This document shows, one piece after another, positions 18,838 through 27,711 of a DNA stretch of 64,000 nt. Position 1 is the first letter of the stretch. Every line of letters begins with the position of its first letter. Where the stretch lies: positions 1-64,000 of the forward strand of contig NZ_VUNZ01000003.1 in the NCBI RefSeq assembly GCF_008386505.1, written 5' to 3'. Made by a program: the position numbers and the translations under genes. The notes under the pieces are model-generated. The model was given only the letters and a program-made list of their open reading frames with translations. It was not told the DNA's origin and searched no databases. The DNA is from Chryseobacterium sediminis. Its GTDB lineage: Bacteria; Bacteroidota; Bacteroidia; Flavobacteriales; Weeksellaceae.

Positions 18838-18942
18838 TATGGATCAATTCTGTAAAATATTTTTTTAAACGTTCAATTTAATTAAAAATTTCAGCATAAA
18901 AAATACCTGAATTTAGGTAGAAAAAATTACCGATTTTTCAGG

Positions 18943-18974
18943 ATTGATAGACGTGGATGATGCTCATAGCTTTG
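18943..18974 (+). promoter_or_regulatory. Promoter of the second MmpS-like lipoprotein gene
   Basis: ATTG at 18943-18946, a 20-nt spacer and TAGCTTTG at 18967-18974 (perfect -7). The predicted start near 18980 gives a leader of about 57 nt. Confidence 0.65.
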
Positions 18975-19037
18975 CAAACATCAAATCATTAATCATAGAA
19001 TATTCAATATAGTAACTAAAATTTAAACAAAAAGATT

Positions 19038-19454
19038 ATGAAAAAAATGAGAATGAATCAGCTGTTAAGAGGTGCATTCGTTGCAGTAATAGCAGCATTG
19101 CTTATAGGATTTACAGCTTCATGCAGTAATGATGATGACGACAACGTAAATGGAGCAGGGAAAAGCCATAAAGTGGTTTTTAAAGCGATCGCATCTTCAG
19201 GAAGTAATATTGATGTGGCGGTGTACGGAATTGATGGTAACCCTACTACAGCATCAAGTCTTAGCGGATCAACGTGGAGCAGTCCTGAAGTGACATCAGA
19301 GCCGGGAGCATACAGTGCCAATGTTGCTGTAAACGCTATCGGGGCAGATGCTTCTGCTACTCTGAAGGTTCAGATCTGGGTAGACGGAGAACTGAAAAAA
19401 GAAGGGACTTCCAGTGGACAGTATTTATCAGCTTCTACAAGCTATACATTTTAA
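19038..19454 (+). CDS. MmpS-like lipoprotein, paralogue 2
   Basis: 138 aa. Lipoprotein signal ending in GFTASCSNDDDDN, again with an acidic tether. The body HKVVFKAIASSGSNIDVAVYG, then STWSSPEVTS, LKVQIWVDGELKKEG and STSYTF aligns along its length with the paralogue encoded at 15.8-16.2 kb and with the MmpS pattern, including the DG dipeptide before the last strands. It should be an outer-membrane or periplasmic lipoprotein with a small beta-sandwich. It has its own strong promoter and terminator and diverges from the kinase gene, so the two-component system is a natural candidate regulator. Confidence 0.82.
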   Translation: MKKMRMNQLLRGAFVAVIAALLIGFTASCSNDDDDNVNGAGKSHKVVFKAIASSGSNIDVAVYGIDGNPTTASSLSGSTWSSPEVTSEPGAYSANVAVNAIGADASATLKVQIWVDGELKKEGTSSGQYLSASTSYTF

Positions 19455-19472
19455 TATTAAATTATTTTAGGA

Positions 19473-19516
19473 CATAAAATCGGCGCTGAGATTTATCTCA
19501 GCGCCGATTTTTTTAT
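19473..19516. terminator. Strong bidirectional terminator
   Basis: A perfect 14-bp stem (left arm 19477-19490, core CGGCGCTGAG; right arm 19497-19510) with a 6-nt loop and T runs on both sides. It ends the lipoprotein transcript and the convergent tyrS transcript. Confidence 0.93.
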
Positions 19517-19529
19517 ATGGTATTTAAGA

Positions 19530-20825
19530 TTAACCTACCTTAACAATAAAGTAGCTTTTCTTACCTTTTTGCAGTAATAAGAATTTACCGTCAATAAGAT
19601 CAGTTTCATTGGCTGTAAAAATATCATTTACTTTTTGTTTGTTGACAGAGATTGCGTTTCCTTTGATCTCTCTTTGTGCTTCACTTTTAGATTTTAAGAA
19701 TCCTGATTTTTCAGAAAGAAGATCTACAATATTCACTCCTAAAACATCAGCTTTAGCAATTTCTTTCTGAGGAACTCCATCAAAAACTTCAAGGAATATT
19801 TCCTCATCAAGGCTTACCAGATCTTCAGCAGTAGAACGTCCGAAAAGAATTTCAGAAGCCTTAAGTGCCTTTTCATATTCTTCTCTTCCGTGTACCCAAA
19901 CCGTTACCTCCTCAGCAAGTTTCTTTTGTAGTTTTCTTTCGTGTGGCGCTGTTTTATGCTCCTCAATCAATGCTTCAATTTCTTCTTTTCCAAGGAATGT
20001 ATAGAACTTGATAAATCTTTCAGCATCATCATCAGTAGCATTCAGCCAGAACTGATAAAATTTATAAGGAGATGTTTTCTTTTTATCCAGCCAGTAATTT
20101 TCTCCGCTTTCAGACTTCCCGAATTTAGAGCCGTCAGCTTTTGTAATCAAAGGAACCGTTAATGCAAACGCTTCACCCTGAGCTTTTCTACGGATCAGTT
20201 CTGTTCCTGTAGTGATATTTCCCCACTGGTCAGAACCTCCCATCTGTAGCTTTACATTGTTATTTTGGTATAAGTGAAGGAAATCATATCCTTGAATTAA
20301 CTGATACGTGAATTCTGTAAAACTCATTCCGTCAACACCTGCGTCTCCGGAAAGTCTTTTCTTTACAGAATCTTTAGCCATCATATAATTGACTGTGATA
20401 TTCTTCCCGACATTTTTAGCAAAATCAAGGAAAGAAATATTTTTCATCCAGTCATAGTTGTTCACCAATTCAGCCTTATTGGGCTCGTTTCCATCAAAAT
20501 TTAAAAATTTTGAAAGTTGATTTTTTAAACAATCAACATAGTGTAAAAGAGTTTCCTCATCCAGAAGATTTCTTTCAGTCGATTTCCCGGAAGGGTCACC
20601 AATCATACCTGTAGCACCTCCTACCAAAGCAATAGGTTTGTGGCCATGCTGTTGGAAGTGAGCTAAAATTTTTATCTGGATAAGACTTCCGATATGTAAA
20701 GAATCGGCAGTAGGATCAAAACCAATATATGCAGTAGTTACCTCTTTATTCAGTTGTTCATCGGTTCCTGGCATCATATCGGCAAACAGACCACGCCATT
20801 TCAGTTCTTCTATAAAGGAATTCAT
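19530..20825 (-). CDS. tyrS: Tyrosyl-tRNA synthetase
   Basis: 431 aa, the normal length for the bacterial enzyme, which charges tRNA-Tyr with tyrosine in the cytoplasm. The class I signatures are present: HIGS in [10 protein letters not shown] (His44) replaces HIGH, and KFGKS near residue 235 is the KMSKS equivalent. [13 protein letters not shown] is the tyrosine-binding region. A C-terminal S4-like RNA-binding domain (about 360-431, INVDL...SLNKQKV) closes the protein. It is monocistronic with its own promoter and terminator. Confidence 0.97.
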   Translation of the reverse strand: MNSFIEELKWRGLFADMMPGTDEQLNKEVTTAYIGFDPTADSLHIGSLIQIKILAHFQQHGHKPIALVGGATGMIGDPSGKSTERNLLDEETLLHYVDCLKNQLSKFLNFDGNEPNKAELVNNYDWMKNISFLDFAKNVGKNITVNYMMAKDSVKKRLSGDAGVDGMSFTEFTYQLIQGYDFLHLYQNNNVKLQMGGSDQWGNITTGTELIRRKAQGEAFALTVPLITKADGSKFGKSESGENYWLDKKKTSPYKFYQFWLNATDDDAERFIKFYTFLGKEEIEALIEEHKTAPHERKLQKKLAEEVTVWVHGREEYEKALKASEILFGRSTAEDLVSLDEEIFLEVFDGVPQKEIAKADVLGVNIVDLLSEKSGFLKSKSEAQREIKGNAISVNKQKVNDIFTANETDLIDGKFLLLQKGKKSYFIVKVG

Positions 20826-20853
20826 TGATTGTTAACTTTAAAATTTTAAGATG

Positions 20854-20884
20854 CAAAGATAGTAAATTCAGAAGGAAGAGAAAA
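20854..20884 (-). promoter_or_regulatory. tyrS promoter
   Basis: On the minus strand a perfect -7 element TATCTTTG (20861-20854) is preceded, after 19 nt, by TTTT at the -33 position. The predicted leader is about 24 nt. No T-box was expected or seen. Confidence 0.55.
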
Positions 20885-20973
20885 AGGAGAAACAGCAAAT
20901 AAACAAATTCATAAAAACCTGAAAATGCTTTGGTGGTAACTTTGCAGGCACAGGCAGATTCACTGTTTTCCCT

Positions 20974-21005
20974 TTTGCAATTATGCCCCAAATACGCTAT
21001 ATTTG
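20974..21005 (+). promoter_or_regulatory. Promoter of the ECF sigma-factor gene, predicted leaderless
   Basis: TTTG at 20974-20977, a 20-nt spacer and TATATTTG at 20998-21005: a full match to the Bacteroidetes consensus. The element ends six bases before the ATG, so transcription should begin at or next to the start codon. Confidence 0.7.
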
Positions 21006-21011
21006 TTATTA

Positions 21012-21572
21012 ATGAACGACGAACAGCTATTCCTGCTCATACAGAAGGCCAAGGATAAAGATCAGAAGGCCCAGACTAAACTCATCAATGTTTTTTGGGT
21101 GGATGTTTTCTCTTTTGTCATGAAAAAGGTAAGAGATGAAAACGATGCCGATGAAATTACTGTAAATGTTTTTTCAAAAGTATTGTCGAAACTGGATATG
21201 TTCGATCCTCATTTTCAGTTTAAAACCTGGATTCTTACCATTGCTCAGAATACGGTTATTGATTTCTGGAGAAAGAAGAACCGTGAGAACGAGGATGCTG
21301 TTGAAAATCTTGATGAAGTCAAAAATCAATACGCTAAATCTCCGGAAGAACTTTTAATTTCTGAAGAAGAACAGAAGAAAATCATTAAAACCATAGAATC
21401 TCTGGACGCCAACTATCAGGATATTATTAAGTTGAGGTTTTTTGAAGAAAAAAGCATCAAAGAAATTGCTGAAGAATTGGGAATTTCCGTTGCCAATACC
21501 AAAGTACGGGTGATGCGTGCTAAAAAAGTCTTAGCCGAATTGTTGAAAAATAATGAGTTTGATGATAATTAA
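21012..21572 (+). CDS. ECF-type RNA polymerase sigma factor
   Basis: 186 aa from ATG (MNDEQLFLLIQ); a TTG three codons earlier lies inside the promoter. Region 2 runs from about 22 to 85, with the -10 recognition helix ending in FKTWILTIAQNTVIDFWRKK. Region 4 is at about 125-180 (LDANYQDIIKLRFFEEKSIKEIAEELGISVANTKVRVMRAKKVL). No anti-sigma gene is adjacent on either side, which is unusual because ECF factors are commonly paired with one. Control may therefore be transcriptional, or the partner may lie elsewhere. The regulon is unknown. Confidence 0.93.
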   Translation: MNDEQLFLLIQKAKDKDQKAQTKLINVFWVDVFSFVMKKVRDENDADEITVNVFSKVLSKLDMFDPHFQFKTWILTIAQNTVIDFWRKKNRENEDAVENLDEVKNQYAKSPEELLISEEEQKKIIKTIESLDANYQDIIKLRFFEEKSIKEIAEELGISVANTKVRVMRAKKVLAELLKNNEFDDN

Positions 21573-21646
21573 ATTCAATGAATTCTATTCAAAAAAAAAC
21601 GGGAATGTTTTAAAGACTAAAAGGTTTGCGAAGGTAGTTCAGAAAT

Positions 21647-21699
21647 GAAGAATCTCATATTTTTCATCAATAAGATTCTTCCTTCGTCAGAATGACAAG
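21647..21699. repeat. Dispersed ATTCTTC..AGAATGACAA repeat, degenerate copy
   Basis: GAAGAATCT and AGATTCTTC form an inverted pair, followed by CCTTCGTCAGAATGACAAG. This is a partial copy of the element seen complete at 27.7 kb. It lies between convergent genes. Confidence 0.55.
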
Positions 21700-21744
21700 A
21701 TTCAAAATTGACTTTAGCCAAAACTTAAATCTTATCCTATTTAT

Positions 21745-22377
21745 TTAGAAATAAACTTCTTCTTTTGTTTTCGGAAGAATTATTTTTTGCTGTTTTTCCT
21801 GATTTCTGTTCTGAAGATTGATCTTGAGCCCTTTTTTAATATAAGTTTCCTTCAAAGATTTACCATATTCAGCCGTGTTTTCCACTTCTTTTGAATAGTT
21901 CAGCTGTCCTGTTGAAAGATTGAAATCAATATCCTTCCAATAATCACCGGGTCTTCCAGAAGTAGAGGAGGTTCCAATCAGCTCAAAATGTCCGTTCTGA
22001 AATCTGTATTTGTCTGTAACATCCCATTTCCAGCTGCTCCCTCCGTTTTGGGAAATAATCAGAATTCCTTTTTCTATTTTAGTTTCTCTGTAAGGATCAC
22101 CCATCATACCTCCGGCATTGCTTTCCATAACTGCGTTTCTGGATTTTTCAAGGATTGTCCAATTTCCACTTACTTTTTTCAGAATCTGAATTTCGCGGAT
22201 GTTTCCCATGTCAGTTGTATCCTTTGTATTGTAAATAATTACTTTTTCAGGAATTTTATCACCATCAAGATCTCCGTCTACAGATTCAATGACTGTGGAA
22301 CCTGCGGGCTGAAATTGTTTTTGGGCAAGACAAAATGTCCCGCATATCGCGAATAAAAGGAAGAATGTTTTTTTCAT
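21745..22377 (-). CDS. Secreted protein, unknown function
   Basis: 210 aa with a signal peptide (MKKTFFLLFAICGTFCLAQ). Near the mature N-terminus, ESVDGDLDGDKIPEKVIIYNT has an Asp-rich calcium-binding appearance like integrin-type or VCBS repeats, and a beta-rich body follows. A C-terminal basic stretch ends in KTKEEVYF. I did not recognise a named family. It converges with the sigma-factor gene and is divergent from lipA, and is probably transcribed alone. It is likely periplasmic. Confidence 0.75.
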   Translation of the reverse strand: MKKTFFLLFAICGTFCLAQKQFQPAGSTVIESVDGDLDGDKIPEKVIIYNTKDTTDMGNIREIQILKKVSGNWTILEKSRNAVMESNAGGMMGDPYRETKIEKGILIISQNGGSSWKWDVTDKYRFQNGHFELIGTSSTSGRPGDYWKDIDFNLSTGQLNYSKEVENTAEYGKSLKETYIKKGLKINLQNRNQEKQQKIILPKTKEEVYF

Positions 22378-22443
22378 ACAAATATTTTGAAGAGATAAAT
22401 ATACAAATGAAATTTTGAATTATCAGTTTCATCAATATCTCCG

Positions 22444-22477
22444 GTTGATGGTTTCCATTAAAAAATCCTTAACTTTG
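22444..22477 (+). promoter_or_regulatory. lipA promoter
   Basis: GTTG at 22444-22447, a 22-nt spacer, then TAACTTTG at 22470-22477 (perfect -7). The leader would be only about 12 nt. Confidence 0.55.
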
Positions 22478-22493
22478 AACTTCAATTTTAGAA

Positions 22494-23360
22494 ATGGAAA
22501 ATTCAGTTCAAGACACTACCGTTCAAAAACCAAAATGGATCCGCGTAAAACTTCCTACCGGAAAGAATTACAGAGAGCTGAGAACTTTGGTTGATAAATA
22601 TAAACTAAACACCATTTGCCAAAGCGGAAGCTGCCCGAACATGGGAGAATGTTGGGGTGAAGGTACGGCTACTTTCATGATTTTAGGAAATATCTGTACA
22701 AGAAGCTGTGGATTCTGTGGTGTAAAAACAGGAAAACCGCTGGATGTAAACTGGGATGAGCCTGAAAAAGTAGCAAGATCAATCAAATTAATGAAGATCA
22801 AACATGCCGTTCTTACTTCTGTAGACCGTGATGATCTGAAAGATATGGGATCTATTCTTTGGGGAGAAACAGTGAATGCTGTAAGAAGAATCTCTCCGGG
22901 AACTACGATGGAAACTCTGATTCCGGATTTTCAAGGTATCACAAAACATCTTGACAGACTTGTAGAAGTAGCTCCTGAAGTAATCTCTCACAATATGGAA
23001 ACTGTAAAACGTCTGACCAGAGAAGTGAGAATTCAGGCAAAATATGAAAGAAGCCTTGAAGTATTAAGATATCTGAAAGAAGCCGGACAAAGAAGAACCA
23101 AAACAGGTGTAATGCTTGGATTAGGTGAAACTAAAGATGAGGTTTTCCAGACGATTGAAGATATCAGAAATGCGAATGTAGACGTTATTACTCTTGGACA
23201 ATATCTGCAGCCGACTAAAAAACATCTTCCTGTAAAAAAATTCATCACTCCTGAAGAATTTGATGAGTTCGGAGATTTTGCAAGAAGCTTAGGTTTCAGA
23301 CACGTTGAAAGTTCTCCTCTTGTAAGAAGTTCTTACCACGCAGAAAAACATATTCACTAA
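22494..23360 (+). CDS. lipA: Lipoyl synthase
   Basis: 288 aa, typical length. A radical-SAM enzyme that inserts two sulfur atoms into protein-bound octanoyl groups to make lipoyl cofactor for pyruvate and 2-oxoglutarate dehydrogenases. Both iron-sulfur sites are visible: the auxiliary cluster motif [12 protein letters not shown] and the radical-[11 protein letters not shown]. Other family blocks include TGKNYREL at the start, GLGETKDEV and the C-terminal [10 protein letters not shown]. It is monocistronic, and no lipB lies next to it. Confidence 0.97.
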   Translation: MENSVQDTTVQKPKWIRVKLPTGKNYRELRTLVDKYKLNTICQSGSCPNMGECWGEGTATFMILGNICTRSCGFCGVKTGKPLDVNWDEPEKVARSIKLMKIKHAVLTSVDRDDLKDMGSILWGETVNAVRRISPGTTMETLIPDFQGITKHLDRLVEVAPEVISHNMETVKRLTREVRIQAKYERSLEVLRYLKEAGQRRTKTGVMLGLGETKDEVFQTIEDIRNANVDVITLGQYLQPTKKHLPVKKFITPEEFDEFGDFARSLGFRHVESSPLVRSSYHAEKHIH

Positions 23361-23366
23361 AATACA

Positions 23367-23399
23367 AACCGTTCAGCAATGAGCGGTTTTTGTTTTTTT
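23367..23399 (+). terminator. lipA terminator with GCAA tetraloop
   Basis: AACCGTTCA-GCAA-TGAGCGGTT pairs over nine positions (one G-U) and is followed by TTTGTTTTTTT. The same hairpin in slightly different form follows the first M13 peptidase gene. Confidence 0.9.
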
Positions 23400-23524
23400 A
23401 GGTTGCAGGTAGTAGATGTTAGGTTGCAGGGATTAGGGAAAAGCTTCCATTTGTAATAACGAATTCCATCATTCCCTTCCTTTGGAGGGGTGGCAAAAAT
23501 TCAAAGAATTTTTGACGGGGTGGT
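23400..23524 (+). repeat. Composite dispersed intergenic element, copy 1
   Basis: Downstream of the terminator come two GGTTGCAGG units, then GGGATTAGGGAAAA, and from 23464 a 61-bp core (TTCCATCATTCCC ... GACGGGGTGGT) with an internal AAAATTCAAAGAATTTT palindrome. The core matches 42547-42607 with three mismatches. It is non-coding and of unknown role. Confidence 0.8.
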
Positions 23525-23560
23525 TTATCCTATTCACCCATAAACTATATCCTTTACTTC

Positions 23561-24460
23561 CTATTTATTACAAGCCGTTTCCTTTGTAATCACCCCAATC
23601 CGCCCATTGATTTCAATCGGTTTAAAATGTTTCTTCTTAAATTCGGAAGGGGTTTCTCCCGTATGTTGTTTGAATAGCTTATTAAAATAAGAAAGACTTT
23701 CAAAACCTACCTGGAAACAAACTTCAGTCACAGAATAATCCTTCAACAGAAATATTTTAGCCTGATTGATTCTGTAATTATTAACAAAATCGGTAAAGGT
23801 CATATTGGTCTGTTTTTTAAAATAACGGCAGAAAGCAGGGGTGCTTAGACTTACAATTTTGGCAATTTCATTGACATTGGGCTTCTTGTCGTAATTTTCG
23901 TGGATATAATCGTAGATAGTTCCCATTCTGATTTTATCATTCAAAAACCATTTAATTCTGGTGTCTTCCCTGTTGAGTTCTTTTACTTCAGTAGAATCCG
24001 CCAGAATCTGTAGAATTTCAATTAATCCTACCAGAGATTCAAAGGAGTTTTTATCTTTAATGATCTGTAGTTTCTCAACCACTGTATTTTTTGTTTCTCC
24101 TGAGAATGATAATCCAAGATAGGATCGTTCCAAAAGAATTTTGATATTCTCAAACTCGGGTACGGGAAGAATGATATCCTGAAGAAAACTTTCCCGCATT
24201 TGAAGTACCAGCTGTTTGCACTCGGTTTGAATACCGTAATCAAAATTAAGGTGGGGTACATTAGATCCAATCAGTAAAAGATCACTGTCTGTAAAACCCG
24301 AAATATCTTTTCCTACGTGTCGGATTCCGTTCACCGCTTCTACATAGACCAGTTCAATTTCCGGATGATAATGCCAGAAAAAACAATTTTTCAGGGAAGG
24401 GGCAAATAGTTTGAATGATTTCCCTTTTTCAAATTCAATAATTTCTTTCTGGATTTTCAT
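23561..24460 (-). CDS. AraC-family transcriptional regulator with cupin sensor
   Basis: 299 aa. The N-terminal cupin-like beta barrel (about 20-110, with FWHYHPEIELVYVEAVNGIRHVG) should bind a small ligand. The C-terminal AraC domain (about 180-285) has both helices: NVNEIAKIVSLSTPAFCRYFKKQTNMTF and SVTEVCFQVGFESLSYFNKLFKQHTGETPSEF. It is divergent from an MFS exporter gene 183 bp away, the common layout for a local activator of efflux. The ligand is unknown. Confidence 0.92.
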   Translation of the reverse strand: MKIQKEIIEFEKGKSFKLFAPSLKNCFFWHYHPEIELVYVEAVNGIRHVGKDISGFTDSDLLLIGSNVPHLNFDYGIQTECKQLVLQMRESFLQDIILPVPEFENIKILLERSYLGLSFSGETKNTVVEKLQIIKDKNSFESLVGLIEILQILADSTEVKELNREDTRIKWFLNDKIRMGTIYDYIHENYDKKPNVNEIAKIVSLSTPAFCRYFKKQTNMTFTDFVNNYRINQAKIFLLKDYSVTEVCFQVGFESLSYFNKLFKQHTGETPSEFKKKHFKPIEINGRIGVITKETACNK

Positions 24461-24573
24461 CTTGTTCTCATTTGATTGTTTCTGAATTTAAAATTAAACA
24501 AAAAGGTTAATATGGAGCAAATTTTTATCATTCAAAGAGGTGTGAAATTCAAACTTTCTTTCGATTTTTGCAC

Positions 24574-24603
24574 TTTCAAATTAAAGATGCTCAGGTATTT
24601 TTG
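24574..24603 (+). promoter_or_regulatory. Promoter of the MFS gene
   Basis: TTTC at 24574-24577, an 18-nt spacer and a perfect -7 TATTTTTG at 24596-24603; an upstream TTTG would need a 25-nt spacer. The leader is about 35 nt. Confidence 0.5.
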
Positions 24604-24643
24604 ATTTTGAAGGAAATTAATTCAGAAAAAAGATTTAGATACA

Positions 24644-25846
24644 ATGAAGATTGATAAAAGAATAATACCACTGGCCATCGGTGGTTTAGGAATAGGAACT
24701 ACGGAATTTACCGTAATGGGACTGTTGCCGGATATTGCGAAAACATTACAGATTACGATCCCGCAGGCCGGACATTTAATTTCTGCTTATGCTATGGGAG
24801 TGGTTATCGGAGCGCCAATTCTGATAGGGTACTCAGTGAAATTTCCCCCTAAGAAAGTTTTGATAGCTTTTATGATCCTTTTTACCTTATTTAATGGTCT
24901 TTCTGCAATTGCTCCCGGATACAACAGTATGTTGGTTATCCGTTTTCTATCCGGACTTCCTCATGGAGCATTCTTCGGAGTAGGAACAGTAGTTGCTTCA
25001 AGAATGGCAGGAAAAGGGAAAGAAGCCTTTTATATATCCATGATGTTTACGGGGCTTACGGTCGCCAATCTGGCCATGGTGCCTCTGGTTACCTACATCG
25101 GGCATACATTCCATTGGAGACTGTACTTTGCTATTGTGGCGGTTATTGGTCTTTTTGCCATATTATTTTTGAAACTATGGCTTCCTGCAATGGAATCCAA
25201 CCAAAATACCCACTTCATGGAAGAGCTGAAATTCCTTAAAAATAAGCAATCGTGGCTGGTACTTGCCATTACAGCGATTGGATTTGGAGGGCTTTTTACA
25301 TGGTTAAGTTATATTACACCTTTGATGACTGTTGTGGCCGGAATCAAAAGCAGCCAAATGGCCTATGTCATGGTTCTTGCCGGAGCCGGAATGGTGGTTG
25401 GAAACCTGGTAGGAGGGATTGTTTCAGATAAATTAGGACCTGAAAAAACCTGTGCCCTTCTCATCTTCCTGATGATGATCTCTTTGGGAGGAGTTTTCCT
25501 GCTTGCGGAACATCAGAATATCGCTCTTATACTGACCTTTATGTGTGGCGCTTTATCTATGTCTATTGCATCGCCTATCAATATTATGATGATGAAAGCT
25601 GCTCCAAAAAGCGAAATGATGGCAGCTGCTTTCATGCAGGCTGGTTTTAATATTGCTAATGCAATGGGGGCTTTCCTTGGAGGAATTCCTCTGGAATACG
25701 GTTATTCATTCAACTATCCGTCGCTGGTAGGAGTAGGAATGACTTTTATAGGAGTGGTTATAAGTATAAGATATATGTACCTGTACGGTTCGGGGACTCA
25801 AAATGAAGAGGAAGTATCTGCAGAATGTGTATCTTGTGATAAGTAA
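24644..25846 (+). CDS. MFS transporter, AraJ-like drug/sugar efflux family
   Basis: 400 aa with about 12 hydrophobic helices. The first helix motif GGLGIGTTEFTVMGLLPDIA is characteristic of the DHA1 branch (AraJ/YdhP-like), and RFLSGLPHGAFFGVGTVVASRMAGKGKEA is the loop and helix pattern of this group. A cytoplasmic loop near residue 185-200 separates the two halves. It probably exports a small molecule across the inner membrane. The divergent AraC gene suggests substrate-induced expression. The tail ends in ECVSCDK, with two cysteines. Confidence 0.92.
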   Translation: MKIDKRIIPLAIGGLGIGTTEFTVMGLLPDIAKTLQITIPQAGHLISAYAMGVVIGAPILIGYSVKFPPKKVLIAFMILFTLFNGLSAIAPGYNSMLVIRFLSGLPHGAFFGVGTVVASRMAGKGKEAFYISMMFTGLTVANLAMVPLVTYIGHTFHWRLYFAIVAVIGLFAILFLKLWLPAMESNQNTHFMEELKFLKNKQSWLVLAITAIGFGGLFTWLSYITPLMTVVAGIKSSQMAYVMVLAGAGMVVGNLVGGIVSDKLGPEKTCALLIFLMMISLGGVFLLAEHQNIALILTFMCGALSMSIASPINIMMMKAAPKSEMMAAAFMQAGFNIANAMGAFLGGIPLEYGYSFNYPSLVGVGMTFIGVVISIRYMYLYGSGTQNEEEVSAECVSCDK

Positions 25847-25867
25847 GATTCTTCCTTTGTGAGACTC
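25844..25867 (+). repeat. Fragment of the dispersed ATTCTTCC repeat
   Basis: TAAGATTCTTCCTTTGTGAG is close to the half element at 21671-21690. Its first three bases are the stop codon of the MFS gene. Confidence 0.4.
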
Positions 25868-25883
25868 AACTCACATATGAAAT

Positions 25884-25918
25884 AAAAAAAGAGCCTGTTT
25901 CTGATTGAAACAGGCTCT
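25884..25918 (-). terminator. Terminator of the SpoIIAA-like gene
   Basis: A 12-bp perfect stem (AGAGCCTGTTTC / GAAACAGGCTCT, 5-nt loop) reads into TTTTTTTATT on the minus strand. It may also stop the convergent MFS transcript. Confidence 0.88.
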
Positions 25919-25936
25919 TCTGTATAAAAATAAATT

Positions 25937-26317
25937 TTATGCCTCTACTTCATCTCCATTTTTGCACCAGTAGAGGGCATTGTATAAATTTTCTTTGGGG
26001 AAAGATTTAAACTCTCCCGGCATCAGAACACTGAAAATACTGGTAAAATCACGTATACCTTCCTTATCCGTAACAATAGCTGACCGATTCCAGTTGGTAA
26101 GATTTTTCAATCCTAACAGCAAATCTTCAAGCCATGCTCCCATGGTAAAATTATCCAGATCGGTATCCAAATACAATAAGTAATTCAGCTCACCGAATTG
26201 CTCTACCTTCTCTTTTACGCGCGGAATTACCAGTCTTTCAAAATCCTCTTTCGTTACTTCTCCCGTTGCATTGAATGCTGCAACATTTTCCGGGGCTTCT
26301 GGAATAATTGTTATCAT
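25937..26317 (-). CDS. SpoIIAA/STAS-like protein
   Basis: 126 aa from MITIIPEAPENVAAFNATGEVTKEDFE; the longer frame before it is low-complexity intergenic sequence. The core LNYLLYLDTDLDNFTMGAWLEDLLLGLKNLTNWNRSAIVTD fits the SpoIIAA-like family (a CRAL-TRIO/STAS-type fold) found as small stand-alone proteins in Bacteroidetes. It is cytoplasmic and its biochemical role is unknown. The FAD-oxidoreductase gene is divergent, 115 bp away, and may share regulation. Confidence 0.82.
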   Translation of the reverse strand: MITIIPEAPENVAAFNATGEVTKEDFERLVIPRVKEKVEQFGELNYLLYLDTDLDNFTMGAWLEDLLLGLKNLTNWNRSAIVTDKEGIRDFTSIFSVLMPGEFKSFPKENLYNALYWCKNGDEVEA

Positions 26318-26383
26318 AATAAATATTTTATGGTGGTTTGAGTTTAAAAGAACAACAATAATTACACCATAATTTGATGAAAA

Positions 26384-26417
26384 ATTGTTAAAAAAGGTAT
26401 AAATATTGTTACTTTTA
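26384..26417 (+). promoter_or_regulatory. Candidate promoter of the FAD-oxidoreductase gene
   Basis: ATTG at 26384-26387, a 22-nt spacer, then TACTTTTA at 26410-26417 (one mismatch). The leader would be about 10 nt. Confidence 0.4.
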
Positions 26418-26432
26418 ATGTAAAATATCAAT

Positions 26433-27638
26433 ATGGATCTCAAATCAAATGAACCTTTTTGGCTTTTAAAAAACGGACTGTTAGCTTCTTATCCTTCTTT
26501 AAAATCAAATGAAAAATGTGATGTTCTCATTGTGGGAGGTGGTATTACGGGAAGTCTGATTGCCCATCAGATGATAGAAGATGGGTATGATACAATTCTT
26601 ATTGATAAAAGAGAACTTTGCAATGGAAGCACTTCTGCTACGACTTCAATGCTACAGTACGAAATAGATGTTCCTCTTTATGAATTGGTAGAAAAAATAG
26701 GCAAAAAAGGAGCTGTTCTAAGTTATAAAGCCTGCAGTGATGCCATTGATACACTAGAAAAACTTTCAAAAATAACTAAATCCAATGCAGGTTTTAAACG
26801 AAAAAAATCCCTGTATTTTGCTTCAAAAAAGAAAGATGCAGAATGGCTGAAGAAAGAATATGAAGTGAGAAAAGAAAACGGATTTGAAGTGCAATGGCTG
26901 GAACCAAAACAGATTCTGGAAAAATTTGAATTTGAAAATACCTATGGTGGAATATTATCAAAACAAGGAGCAAGTATTGATGCCTTTGAGTTTGCTCATG
27001 AACTTTTTGCCCACAATGTTAAAAAAGGATTGAAGATATTTGATAAAACCGAAATGGTAAAAGTGGAAGAACATAAAGGTTTTAATCTGATTACCGTCAA
27101 TAGCGGATATCAGATCAAAGCTAAAAAAATCATTTATTGCATTGGTTATGAAAGCAAAAATCTGTTAAAAGAAAACTTTGTGAATCTGAAAAGTACCTAT
27201 GCTGTTGTTTCTGAAATAGATAAAGATAAATTTAAAAATATAAGCAGTACCTTGGTTTGGAATACCGATGATCCTTACCTCTACATGCGGACTACCGATG
27301 ACGGACGAATTCTTATCGGAGGGGGAGACGAAGACTTTTATAATGCTGAAAAACGGGATGCTCTCCTCAATAAAAAAGAAAAAGAAATCATTAAGAATCT
27401 GAAGAAAATAAAGCCGGATTACCATTTTTACCCAGATTTTGTGTGGGCTGGAACTTTTGGTGAAACTAAAGACGGGCTGCCTTATATAGGGGAACATAAA
27501 AAATTGAGAAACTCCTATTTCGTATTAGGTTTTGGAGGAAACGGAATTACCTTTTCAGTAACAGGGATGGAAATGGTTTCTTTGTTTATGAAGAATAAAA
27601 AGCATCCGTTGTCAAGGTATTTTAAATTTGGGAGATGA
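26433..27638 (+). CDS. FAD-dependent oxidoreductase (DAO family)
   Basis: 401 aa. The dinucleotide-binding motif DVLIVGGGITGSLIAHQM lies at residues 29-46, followed by DKRELCNGSTSATTSM, the DAO-type flavin contact. The C-terminal block WAGTFGETKDGLPYIGEHKKLRNSYFVLGFGGNGITFSVTGMEM is typical of the glycine/D-amino-acid oxidase group. It would oxidise an amine or amino acid in the cytoplasm with FAD. No Rieske domain is fused. The substrate cannot be told. Confidence 0.9.
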   Translation: MDLKSNEPFWLLKNGLLASYPSLKSNEKCDVLIVGGGITGSLIAHQMIEDGYDTILIDKRELCNGSTSATTSMLQYEIDVPLYELVEKIGKKGAVLSYKACSDAIDTLEKLSKITKSNAGFKRKKSLYFASKKKDAEWLKKEYEVRKENGFEVQWLEPKQILEKFEFENTYGGILSKQGASIDAFEFAHELFAHNVKKGLKIFDKTEMVKVEEHKGFNLITVNSGYQIKAKKIIYCIGYESKNLLKENFVNLKSTYAVVSEIDKDKFKNISSTLVWNTDDPYLYMRTTDDGRILIGGGDEDFYNAEKRDALLNKKEKEIIKNLKKIKPDYHFYPDFVWAGTFGETKDGLPYIGEHKKLRNSYFVLGFGGNGITFSVTGMEMVSLFMKNKKHPLSRYFKFGR

Positions 27639-27652
27639 TATTGGATTTTTTA

Positions 27653-27681
27653 ACCGCAAAAGTCACAAAAGTTTCTCAACC
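27653..27681 (+). repeat. AACCGCAAAAGTCACAAAAG dispersed motif
   Basis: AACCGCAAAAGTCACAAAAG is a short low-complexity intergenic motif that I recognise as common between flavobacterial genes. It lies just before the palindromic repeat. Confidence 0.35.
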
Positions 27682-27711
27682 ATTATTTAAGTTATTAAGT
27701 TTTTGGAAACC

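Noticed and set aside
20758..20991. Minus-strand frame overlapping the tyrS start
   Set aside because: It includes the tyrS promoter and no conserved sequence.
22568..23248. Minus-strand frames over lipA
   Set aside because: Shadows of a highly conserved gene.
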